From CAZTHM01 sp041946825 (GTDB lineage Bacteria > Acidobacteriota > Terriglobia > UBA7540), in contig JBHGBD010000021.1 of the NCBI GenBank assembly GCA_041946825.1, positions 1 to 64,000 on the forward strand: a DNA stretch of 64,000 bases, read 5' to 3'. A program made the translations under genes and the position numbers. This document shows, one piece after another, positions 8,779-16,448 of this stretch. The number at the start of each line of letters is the position of its first letter. Positions within the stretch are counted from its first letter, which is position 1. Below the pieces are notes generated by a model. It had not been told where the DNA came from and made no database searches. It worked only from the letters and a program-made list of their open reading frames with translations.

Positions 8779-9307
8779 AAAGGAATTGTACGTCCTGTTT
8801 ACATAGATTCCCGTTTGGCATGCCGGGTTGTGTGTCCATGACAGGGTTCGTGCGGTTTTCGGCCACGGTAATCAGCTCAGCTTTCTGCAGGTTTGAAGAT
8901 GAGTGATTCAGTACCATGCGTCCCCGCACAGATACAAGACCCGAAAAGTAGGGCTTCCCGCCCCACCTGGGGTCGAGCCATGAACCCTGCCAGGATTCTT
9001 GACGCGGGTCAGTCCCTCCCAAAAGGCTGGTTGGACTCTTCTGGGGGGGGAAGGGCTCAGTCTTCGAGATTCTCGTTCAAAATCCTTGCACGACACGGAT
9101 CCGAAGCGTTCCAGATTCTTACAGGCGAGATCACGCGAATGGGGAAGGCAGTGTAAGGGCCGTGCGGGTCGCAAAGGGTAGCGCGGTTGGGCCTCCGACT
9201 CTGCTTCGAGTCTGGGCTGTTCTTGCGGGGAATTCCCTTCGAGTCGCGGCGGACACTCGCCTACTTAGTGTCGTGCATCTGAAATTGGCAAAAAAACGAA
9301 ACCCGTC
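8779..9307. other. Non-coding or degenerate stretch
   Basis: No confident gene. A 100-codon minus-strand frame (8720-9022) has a fairly protein-like second half but no motif, no ribosome site and overlaps the zinc-ribbon frame. The rest has codon use unlike the neighbours. This may be an eroded gene or long untranslated DNA between two signalling operons that end toward each other. Confidence 0.45.
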
Positions 9308-9398
9308 TGTCATGCTGAGCGCAGCGAAGCATCTGCAGTTGTTTCTGGTGGGTAAATAAAGCAGATTCTTCGCCCGCCGCGGCGGGCTCAGAATGACA
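9308..9398. repeat. Inverted TGTCAT-CTGAGC palindromic element
   Basis: The left arm TGTCATGCTGAGC with AGCGAAGCATCTGC is mirrored by GCAGATTCTTCGCC with GCTCAGAATGACA at the right end, giving a 91-bp imperfect palindrome. Elements with TGTCATTCTGAGC-GCAGATTCTTCG arms are, to my recollection, abundant dispersed repeats in acidobacterial genomes. It lies between operons, as such REP-like elements usually do, and could act as a bidirectional terminator or mRNA 3' hairpin for the gene at 9461. Confidence 0.8.
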
Positions 9399-9460
9399 TG
9401 TTTCACTTTCTGCGGAAACCCGACAATGGTTAAGCTTCCGGCTCGGCAATACCGGCCAGG

Positions 9461-10633
9461 TCAGGTGGTCTTGATTTCTGCTCGGAAGATCTGCTCGCCG
9501 GCGAAGAACTCGTCACCGTGCTGCAGCTCGGCTTCTCCGCGAATCTTGCGATAGACGCCATTCCGGCTCTTCAAGTCCACCAGAAGAAATCGTCCCGGCT
9601 GCGCCACGATGCGCGCGTGCTCGCCTGACATGTAGGGGTCGTTCTTGAAGATGAGGTCGCCTCGCGTGCGTCCGAGAGTCGTCTCGGGCTTGTCGAGTTT
9701 GAATTCTTCGATAACTTCACCGGTTAACTGGATGCGCTCCAATTTGGCCGTGACCGGTCCCGGGTGAAGCTTGGGAACGCCCCGCATGACCTGGGTGCCC
9801 TCCGTTGAGCCGGCATTTTCTTCCATGCCCTGAGTTGAGAACCGGAATAGCTCGCGTCCGAGCAGGAAGATATCGCCGGGGGTCAGCTCCGTATCTTGCC
9901 GCTGCTTGATGAAGGTCCCGTTCTGGCTGCCCAGATCCTTCAGCAGGATCTTGCCCGTCCGGTTGGCGATGGAGGCATGGCGCGGGGACAGGAGATTATC
10001 CGCCGGGTAGCTGGCGTCACACGTGCCCCGGCCGATGGTGGTTTCTTTGACGATGCGAATGGTTTTTCCCGTCGAGCCGTCCTGCTTGATTTCGACAATG
10101 CTGGCTTCGACGGTGGGGGCGTGGAGACCGGTAAAGACTTTTGTCCCTTCGCCCACGGATGCCGGCGGAGCGCCCGCCGCGGCACCACTCGGCGGCGGCT
10201 GCGGGGGCTTGGCGGCCGGAACGGGCGCGGGCGGTTTCGGTGTCAGTTGCCGGGGCGGCGGCAGTGGCGGTGGCGGCGCCGCCGGCTTCGGAATCGGGGG
10301 CGGAATTCTGCCTGGCGACAGAACCGGCATAGGCTGAGTAGGCTGCTCCGTAGTTTTGGGCGCGACGGGCGCGGAGGCTGCCAGTGGCGCTCCGCAGTAG
10401 CCGCAAAATCGGCTCGTGGGAGGCAAAGGCTTTCGGCACTTGGGGCAGTTGATCTGCCCCACCGCTGCCGGCGGGGGGCTGGGGGGAGGCGGCGGCGCAG
10501 CCGCAGCCGCGGGTTTACCCAGCATGGATTTCCCGCACCGCGAACACGCAGCGGCTGTCGCGGGATTGGGAGTTCCGCAAGAAGGGCAGCGGATATAGCG
10601 TACCGTCCCTTGTTCGCTTGTCTCATCAGCCAT
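9461..10633 (-). CDS. Double zinc-ribbon, double-FHA protein
   Basis: A 390-residue cytoplasmic adaptor. Two zinc ribbons come first (C16/C19/C30/C33 and C63/C66/C77/C80), then a Pro/Ala-rich linker (about 85-165), then two FHA domains. FHA1 has GRGTCD at 201 and SPRHAS with GSQNGTF at 235-241. FHA2 has GRTRGD at 321 and SGEHAR with KSRNGVY. Both keep the GR, S-H and N-G pattern used to bind phosphothreonine, so it may read phosphorylation by the kinase at 16449. The start has GAGGAAATT just upstream. It is the last gene of the minus-strand signalling operon, 42 bases after the metallohydrolase. No output domain is visible. Confidence 0.9.
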   Translation of the reverse strand: MADETSEQGTVRYIRCPSCGTPNPATAAACSRCGKSMLGKPAAAAAPPPPPSPPPAAVGQINCPKCRKPLPPTSRFCGYCGAPLAASAPVAPKTTEQPTQPMPVLSPGRIPPPIPKPAAPPPPLPPPRQLTPKPPAPVPAAKPPQPPPSGAAAGAPPASVGEGTKVFTGLHAPTVEASIVEIKQDGSTGKTIRIVKETTIGRGTCDASYPADNLLSPRHASIANRTGKILLKDLGSQNGTFIKQRQDTELTPGDIFLLGRELFRFSTQGMEENAGSTEGTQVMRGVPKLHPGPVTAKLERIQLTGEVIEEFKLDKPETTLGRTRGDLIFKNDPYMSGEHARIVAQPGRFLLVDLKSRNGVYRKIRGEAELQHGDEFFAGEQIFRAEIKTT

Positions 10634-10675
10634 GTCAATTTCCTCGCCTGTGGGTTGGGGACTTGTGGTTGTCGG

Positions 10676-12643
10676 TCATTCGGTTAGCCGAATCCAGACC
10701 GGGTTAGTATAGCAGCGAAATTCCTCTCCGGCATTATTTCGAGTCCGCGCTTCCAGCCGAATGTACGCTCCGTCCTTTGAGAGTTTTCCCAGTCTCGGCC
10801 CGAGGTCGAAGGCAGACAGGCCGCGGCTGGCGATGGTCATCCCCGGTGGGATCGGGATTTCCTCAGGCCCCGACTCGCCCCCGGCTGAGCCTACGAACAG
10901 GCGAATCGAAACGAAGGGGCCGAATTCATCGCTCGAGACCCACTGCAACCGGAGCGGGGCAAGTTGGTCCCGCATTGCCGCGATCTCTCCACCGCTGACA
11001 ACATCCTGCGGGTCATCAAGGCTCCCGTTCGAATTGAGGTCGAAGCCGCCGATGAGGAGAGGGCCGTTGCTGAGGATGGTCTTTCCGGAGCGCAGCGCCC
11101 CAAGCACTTGCTCGCCCCGGCGCCCCATGCCGCGCGGGCAATGGGCCACAGTCGAGAGTTTGCCGAAGGCGTTGTCTTCGGCGTAGCCGGTGACACCGCG
11201 CGAGGGCTTGGAGAGAAAATCAACGGCGTCCATCGTGGCTTCGTAGTTCAAATCGCCGTGAGCGTCGGAGCCCGCGGCGAGGAAGACTTTGAATGCGGGG
11301 AAGGAACCGGCATCGGCGGAAAGGCCACGTTGGAGGAGCGGCTTCCAAGCGAGTTCGATTCCGCGTTCCAGCCGCGCGTATTGATCGGCCTCTTTATCCG
11401 GCTGGAAACACGAAGCGGGGTCGGCATCGCGGCGGATGCAGTAGGGGTCGCGGGCATAATCGGCGGTGACCTGGGTGGCGCGATTCCAGGGTTCGAGGCC
11501 TACCAAGCCCGGGGCGAGATGCTTTCCGTCCGCACCCAGGAAATCCAGTTCAAGATCCCAACTTCCTCCGCGCAAGACCGGGCTGACAGGATCAAACGGG
11601 TGTGCGGCATACGCGAATCCTCCCGCCGCCGCAACGCGGTCCAGTGCCTCGCGCAAAGGCATCGCGGGCGAGGCAATCGAACCGTCACCGGTCATGATCA
11701 CCGCATCCGCCGGCGCCGCGGGAGAGGGGAACCCTCGCGCCGGATCTTCGGGCGATGGCAGGGCGACCAGGTGCAGCGTGGTGAGCATGGCCTGCTTGGC
11801 CGAGGAGACGGTGAGTTCTTCTCCTCGGATGAAGAGGAACCGGCCGTCCTGATACTTCGCGACTTCCTGGGCCGCTGATTCGTAGCGCGCGGGGTCGAGC
11901 TCGGTGGAATGATCGGCGAGCACGACCCAATCGAGACCCGTTTGTAGCGCTGCCTGTTTGGTGATACTCAGTGGATATCCGCGCTCCGCAGGATTATCGG
12001 TGTAAGACGAGTGGTAATGCATGTCGCCGCGATACCAACTCTCGAGACGCGGAAGCGGCGAACCGTTGAGCCGCACGCGGAGGCAGGTATCCTGACTCGG
12101 CCAGCCCGCGACACGAAATGAAACACGAAGGTCCACCGTTTCGAAAGGGCCTCCCAGATAATGCCGGCCGAGATAGGCTCCCAGCGTCGCAAGCGGGATC
12201 TCCAGCGTCTTCTTCAATCGCTCGTCAACGATGTACGGTTTTTCCTTGACCCGGGCATCGAACGAGAACTCCTCACTTTCGCCGAGGAGGACTGGCTGTT
12301 CCGTGAACTGCCGCCGCGCGCCCGCCGGCTTGGCAAAGACGTTGACGCCTTCCAGCCGTAGCGGCTCGCGCTTGACGTAAGGCGCAATCTTTCCTACCGC
12401 GCTGCGGCCGGTTCTCTCCACGCCGTTGATGCTCTCAAGATAGATGGGGAGGTTCGTGTCCTCGCGGTTGCGCAGGATATACGGTGCGTCAGCGCGGAAG
12501 AAGATGCCGGTCCTCGCCAGTGTGTCCTGGAGCTTGGTGATCGCTTCTTGTTGCGCGCTCGCCGGCGAAGGGAATGCGCCGACCAGGACGGAAACAGATG
12601 CCAGGATAGAAATCCGGCGTCGAAACTGGGGAGGCGGGGCCAT
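10676..12643 (-). CDS. Secreted CehA/McbA-like PHP metallohydrolase
   Basis: A 655-residue protein with an N-terminal signal peptide ending near PASAQQ. The ATG at 12643 is fixed by its one-base overlap (TGATG) with the stop of the preceding gene. A PHP-fold metal site is visible: GDMHYHSSYTDN (about residue 208), LADHSTE (about 242), YAAHPFDP, and AGSDAHGD (about 457). This is the pattern of CehA/McbA metallohydrolases, some of which cleave carbamate or phosphoester bonds. The segment before the domain (to about 200) looks like a beta-rich domain. The flanks suggest translational coupling to the protease-like protein, so the two may act together outside the cytoplasm. The substrate is unknown. 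Confidence 0.85.
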   Translation of the reverse strand: MAPPPQFRRRISILASVSVLVGAFPSPASAQQEAITKLQDTLARTGIFFRADAPYILRNREDTNLPIYLESINGVERTGRSAVGKIAPYVKREPLRLEGVNVFAKPAGARRQFTEQPVLLGESEEFSFDARVKEKPYIVDERLKKTLEIPLATLGAYLGRHYLGGPFETVDLRVSFRVAGWPSQDTCLRVRLNGSPLPRLESWYRGDMHYHSSYTDNPAERGYPLSITKQAALQTGLDWVVLADHSTELDPARYESAAQEVAKYQDGRFLFIRGEELTVSSAKQAMLTTLHLVALPSPEDPARGFPSPAAPADAVIMTGDGSIASPAMPLREALDRVAAAGGFAYAAHPFDPVSPVLRGGSWDLELDFLGADGKHLAPGLVGLEPWNRATQVTADYARDPYCIRRDADPASCFQPDKEADQYARLERGIELAWKPLLQRGLSADAGSFPAFKVFLAAGSDAHGDLNYEATMDAVDFLSKPSRGVTGYAEDNAFGKLSTVAHCPRGMGRRGEQVLGALRSGKTILSNGPLLIGGFDLNSNGSLDDPQDVVSGGEIAAMRDQLAPLRLQWVSSDEFGPFVSIRLFVGSAGGESGPEEIPIPPGMTIASRGLSAFDLGPRLGKLSKDGAYIRLEARTRNNAGEEFRCYTNPVWIRLTE

Positions 12644-14085
12644 CAAGGAATCTGTTTGCGAAGGAGTTCGGCCGTGATGCATTCCCTTGTGCCGCTGCAC
12701 ATGCCGACGAGCTTCCCCTCAGGCGTGACCAGCGGCGCGCCGGATTCACCCGGATTCAACTGGCGGTCAATTGACATCATATTCTGCTGCGATGTGGCTT
12801 TGACCCACGAGAGTTTCGGCTCGGCCCGCGTCTGGCTGAGGCCGAAGGGAAAGCCGACCAGGGTGGTCTTCGTGACCGTTCCCATCGAATCAGAAAACGC
12901 CAATGGCGGCGCGGCGCTTCCGACCAGTTGCAGGACCGCCATGTCTTGCTCGCCCGAAACGTGAACACTGACGGTCGTCTTCTCGCCCGAATCCGCGTCC
13001 TGGAAATCCTGGGTCTCCATGCGGTCAGGCATGACCTTCACAATTCTCAACGTTTGCTTCTGAGTCGTAAATGCCGATTGAAAATCGAGCTGGCCGTTCC
13101 CTCCCAGGACCACCGCGGCGGCGGGCCATGCCGCGAGGCGCACACCCCGGGTATCCACCTCGAGGTGATTCAGTTTGACGAGCGCCGCAATCTGGGGATC
13201 GAACTTCCACGGTTCAACGACGCGCTTGGCGGTGACGAGCTTCCCCTCCGGGCCAGCGACAAATCCGGTGCCGGCTTGGCTGAACTTTTCAGTTGTCCCG
13301 GTATTCGGGTCGCGGACTTCGTACTCGCAAACGAGCAGATAAATGGACTCGCGGACTTTGGTCTCCAGGCTCCGGTCCGCGGTGAGCCGTGAGATATGTT
13401 CTTTGGCCAATGCCATGGCCGCTGAAGTTGAAGGGTCGGACAAAGTGTCGAGGATTTTCCCCGCTGCCAGTTTCAGCACGGGATTGCCGGAAAACATCTC
13501 CAGGGGAACTTCCTCGCTCACGGTAATCGGCAAAACCAGCCGTTTGGCGCGCACCGCGATCTTTTCCAGCGCGTTGAGCTTCACTTCAATAAAGGACTGG
13601 CCGGTGATACGGAGCTTGTCCTGATTGACGATTTCCTGAACAGGCGCCAGCGATTCAAAATCCGAAAAGACAATCGAGCACTTGAGCGGTGCGGGCAGCG
13701 CGACGATTTCCTTCTTGGAAAGTTTGAATTCCGTTTCGTAGGTTTCGACGTGAACGGGGACGCCATTGACGCGGATGTCCTGGAAGTAGATTCTCCGGAT
13801 GGTGGCCGCGCGATCGGCAGGCTTGACGCTCAAGGAAAGATTCAGAACGAGGCGTTCGAGATTGATGTCCTGATACGAAAGCGCGTTGTAAATAACGGGA
13901 TTCTCGTAGACGGTCCCCGGTTTCGATTCCTCGGGAATTCTGTAGACTTTGGCGCCCCTCAAGGGTTCGGGAAGCTTGGGAGCTTCCTGGGCCCGTGCGG
14001 TGCTCTGCGTCCGTCCGGGAAGTACCAGGAGCACCGTGAGCCAGAGGGTATGAAGAAGCAACCGGCGAGGCGTGAGGGAATCCAT
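12643..14085 (-). CDS. Trypsin-like (S1C) protease homologue lacking the catalytic His
   Basis: A 480-residue protein with a signal peptide (start chosen at 14085, where the hydrophobic leader begins; the frame remains open further upstream). The C-terminal half is a trypsin-like fold of HtrA type: GTGFVAGPEGKLVTAKRVV, then QDMAVLQL (Asp381), then NPGESGAPLVTPEGKLVGM (Ser448). In relatives the first motif reads (N/K)HVV, with His as the catalytic base. Here the codon is CGC (Arg288), one base from CAC. Asp and Ser are kept. The N-terminal half is a beta-rich region I do not recognise, and no PDZ domain is seen. It may be a pseudoprotease that binds peptides, or use another base. It couples to the downstream metallohydrolase. 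Confidence 0.82.
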   Translation of the reverse strand: MDSLTPRRLLLHTLWLTVLLVLPGRTQSTARAQEAPKLPEPLRGAKVYRIPEESKPGTVYENPVIYNALSYQDINLERLVLNLSLSVKPADRAATIRRIYFQDIRVNGVPVHVETYETEFKLSKKEIVALPAPLKCSIVFSDFESLAPVQEIVNQDKLRITGQSFIEVKLNALEKIAVRAKRLVLPITVSEEVPLEMFSGNPVLKLAAGKILDTLSDPSTSAAMALAKEHISRLTADRSLETKVRESIYLLVCEYEVRDPNTGTTEKFSQAGTGFVAGPEGKLVTAKRVVEPWKFDPQIAALVKLNHLEVDTRGVRLAAWPAAAVVLGGNGQLDFQSAFTTQKQTLRIVKVMPDRMETQDFQDADSGEKTTVSVHVSGEQDMAVLQLVGSAAPPLAFSDSMGTVTKTTLVGFPFGLSQTRAEPKLSWVKATSQQNMMSIDRQLNPGESGAPLVTPEGKLVGMCSGTRECITAELLRKQIP

Positions 14086-14131
14086 AGGAACGCGGGGGCT
14101 TGGTCTGGCTCCGCAACCAGCGGGGTGGGCG

Positions 14132-15757
14132 CTAGGCAACCGTTCCGGGAGCCGCCTCCCGCCAGTCAATCTCGTACACCTCGATGGGCCGGTCCTTACC
14201 CTTGACGCGGATCGGGTCGAGTTTCTTCGCGGGCAGCCCGTTTCCCAATTGTTGGTAAGTCGACTCGGAGACGAGGATCTGTCCGGCACGCGCGTTGGCG
14301 CAGAGGCGGGAGGCGAGGTTCACGGTATCGCCGATCACCGTGTAGTCCATGCGCTTGGTCGAGCCGATATTCCCCGCCGTCACCGGGCCGGTGTTGACGC
14401 CGACGCCGATCTGCATGGTGGGCTGGCCGCGAGCAGCCCAGTCGGTGTTGAGCCGCACCAGCGAGCGCTGCATTTCCATGGCGGTCTTTACCGAGCGCAG
14501 GGTATCGTCGGCGCGCGAGATGGGGGCGCCAAACAAGGCCATGATTCCATCGCCCAGGTATTTGTCGAGCGTCCCCCCGTTCTCGAAAAGCAGATCGGTC
14601 ATCTCCGTGAAATACTCATTCAGCCATTCCACCACCTGGTGCGGTTGCATGCTCTCCGCCTGGCGCGTGAAGCCGCGGATATCCGTGAACAGGATCGTGG
14701 CTGTCTGGTTTTCACCGCCCAGATGGATCTGGTCGGGATTGGCCAGGATGCGTTCCACGATTGCCGAGCTGAGGTAGCGCTCCAGAGCCTTGCGCTCGAT
14801 GACCCGGCGTGAGAGTTCCTCATGCGACTGGGCGTTGTCGAAGCTGATCGCGGCTTCGGCGGCGATCACGGAGAAGATGGTCAGCTCTTCCTTCGAGAAC
14901 GCGTAAGGCTTGGTCAGGCAGTCGACGTAAAAGAGCCCGAAGACCTTGTCCTTGTAGATGAGCGGGGCGCACATCGCGGAGCGGATTCCCGAAAGGCGGA
15001 GGCTCTCGCTGGCCGCGAAACGCTCGTCGCCCGCCACGTCGTGGATTAACAAGGGAAGCCGCTCGGTGGTCACGCGCTCGATGAGAGTTTTGCTGAGCAC
15101 CACGCCCCGCGCCTCGGCTTTCAGCTTTTCGTCCTTATAAAGAAGGACCGCGGGCTTGAATCCCTTCTTCTCGTCGTGAAGCATCACAAACCCGCGCTCC
15201 ACGCTCTCCATTTGGAACACGAGTTCCATCACCCGCCGCATGACCTCTTCGGCGGTCAAGACCGAGGAGAGTGTTTTGCCTACGCCCAAAAGCAGCTTGA
15301 GGAGCTTGTTCTCCTTCTCCAGGGCCCGCAGGCGTTCCTGGGGAGATTGCGGGGCCGCCGCGCCCGCCTCGATTTTGGCTTTCAGGGCGGAGGTGAGGGT
15401 TTCGGGAGTCACCAAGCCCGTCACATCGGCGGGGCGCGCGCCGGCTTCGACGTGGACGGCTTCGGGGGCGGCCACGTCGTACTTCAACTCGTACATGCCG
15501 ATGTTGATGCGGTCCTGGTCCTTGAGCCGGTGCTCGTGGATCTGCTGGCCGCCGACGTAGGTGCCGTTCAGGCTGCCCAGGTCGTTGAGCAACGTCGTGT
15601 CGCCGGGCAGCACGGAGAGCCGGGCGTGATGACGGCTGACGCTGGGATGGTTCAACCACAGGTCATTCGTCTCCGCGCGCCCGATATTGACGGTTGGGCT
15701 GCTGATCTCGTAGATCTGCGACTGTCCGCTGGGATCGGTTATCAGTAGTCTCGCCAT
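14132..15757 (-). CDS. FHA-GAF class III adenylate cyclase
   Basis: A 541-residue signalling enzyme. FHA domain 1-95 (IGRAETND, SRHHARL, LGSLNGTYV), coiled linker 140-175, GAF domain about 175-320, then a class III nucleotide cyclase about 345-530. Cyclase residues are intact: metal-binding D359 (LFTDIRGFT) and D403 (KYLGDG), and N480/R484 in VNLASR. K399 and T473 at the purine-recognition positions fit adenylate rather than guanylate cyclase, as in cyanobacterial CyaB-type enzymes. It should make cAMP from ATP, with activity tuned by phosphothreonine partners (FHA) and a small ligand (GAF). A GAGGAAT ribosome site precedes the ATG. It is 12 bases after the coiled-coil gene. Confidence 0.93.
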   Translation of the reverse strand: MARLLITDPSGQSQIYEISSPTVNIGRAETNDLWLNHPSVSRHHARLSVLPGDTTLLNDLGSLNGTYVGGQQIHEHRLKDQDRINIGMYELKYDVAAPEAVHVEAGARPADVTGLVTPETLTSALKAKIEAGAAAPQSPQERLRALEKENKLLKLLLGVGKTLSSVLTAEEVMRRVMELVFQMESVERGFVMLHDEKKGFKPAVLLYKDEKLKAEARGVVLSKTLIERVTTERLPLLIHDVAGDERFAASESLRLSGIRSAMCAPLIYKDKVFGLFYVDCLTKPYAFSKEELTIFSVIAAEAAISFDNAQSHEELSRRVIERKALERYLSSAIVERILANPDQIHLGGENQTATILFTDIRGFTRQAESMQPHQVVEWLNEYFTEMTDLLFENGGTLDKYLGDGIMALFGAPISRADDTLRSVKTAMEMQRSLVRLNTDWAARGQPTMQIGVGVNTGPVTAGNIGSTKRMDYTVIGDTVNLASRLCANARAGQILVSESTYQQLGNGLPAKKLDPIRVKGKDRPIEVYEIDWREAAPGTVA

Positions 15758-15769
15758 ATTCCTCGGCCC

Positions 15770-16405
15770 TTATTCGGGGCGAACAATATCACCAAATTCC
15801 GGTTGCACGCCAGGGTTCATCACCACAATCCGCGCGCGCGAGCTTTCCGCGCCCGTCACTTGCTGGACCTCCAGGACTCCCATGCGCTGGGTGGGATCGC
15901 TGGCGCGATAGACCGTCAAGCGAGTCCCCGGCTGCATGCCGCGCGTTGAGCCCAGGTCCACGGTGATCCAATCCCCTGCCACGTCGGTTACGTACCCTTT
16001 CGGAGCCGGAGGAGCCGCGCCCATGGTACCGGCGGTTGCGGCGGACTCGTTCCCGCTCAGCTTTTTGAAGCCGGCGTTCATGTCATTGCGAAGCTGCGCC
16101 AGGGCCGATTTTAGACCGGAAATGCTCTCCTCATGACCCAGCCGGAGCGACGAAACCAACTGATCCATTTCCTGGAGGGTGCGCTGTTGCCGGGCCAGCG
16201 CCGCCTGCAACTGTTGCTGATTCTGCTTCAAGTCCGCCACCTGGGCGTTCGCGGTCTCCAGTTGTGTTTTCAGCGTCTGAAGCTGGTCATGCAGGTCGCG
16301 AAACTGTTCGACCAGGTAGGCCTTGTCCTGCGCGTCCCATTTGGGCCAAACGGGGGCGGCGAAAAGAATCACTCCGAGAAGCACAAAGCTCAACCGTTGC
16401 AACAT
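15770..16405 (-). CDS. Secreted coiled-coil protein with FlgT-like C-terminus
   Basis: 211 residues. A signal peptide (about 1-21) is followed by a long coiled coil rich in Gln/Leu/Lys (about 25-110), then a beta-type domain (about 130-211) with GMQPGTRLTVYR and GDIVRP that resembles the C-terminal domain of FlgT and related envelope proteins. GGAGGGCTGCA before the ATG is a strong ribosome site. It sits between the kinase and the cyclase, so it is probably an extracytoplasmic partner of the kinase's PEGA domains. Function unknown. Confidence 0.75.
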   Translation of the reverse strand: MLQRLSFVLLGVILFAAPVWPKWDAQDKAYLVEQFRDLHDQLQTLKTQLETANAQVADLKQNQQQLQAALARQQRTLQEMDQLVSSLRLGHEESISGLKSALAQLRNDMNAGFKKLSGNESAATAGTMGAAPPAPKGYVTDVAGDWITVDLGSTRGMQPGTRLTVYRASDPTQRMGVLEVQQVTGAESSRARIVVMNPGVQPEFGDIVRPE

Positions 16406-16448
16406 TGCAGCCCTCCATCAATATCCGCGCGCGGGATCCGGGCGGAAA

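Noticed and set aside
8720..9022. 100-codon minus-strand frame overlapping the small zinc-ribbon gene
   Set aside because: Its second half is protein-like, but I find no motif or ribosome site, and the overlapping frame has a much clearer signature. Left uncalled.
9162..9359. Plus-strand 65-codon frame entering the palindromic element
   Set aside because: It reads through the dispersed repeat and has no protein features.
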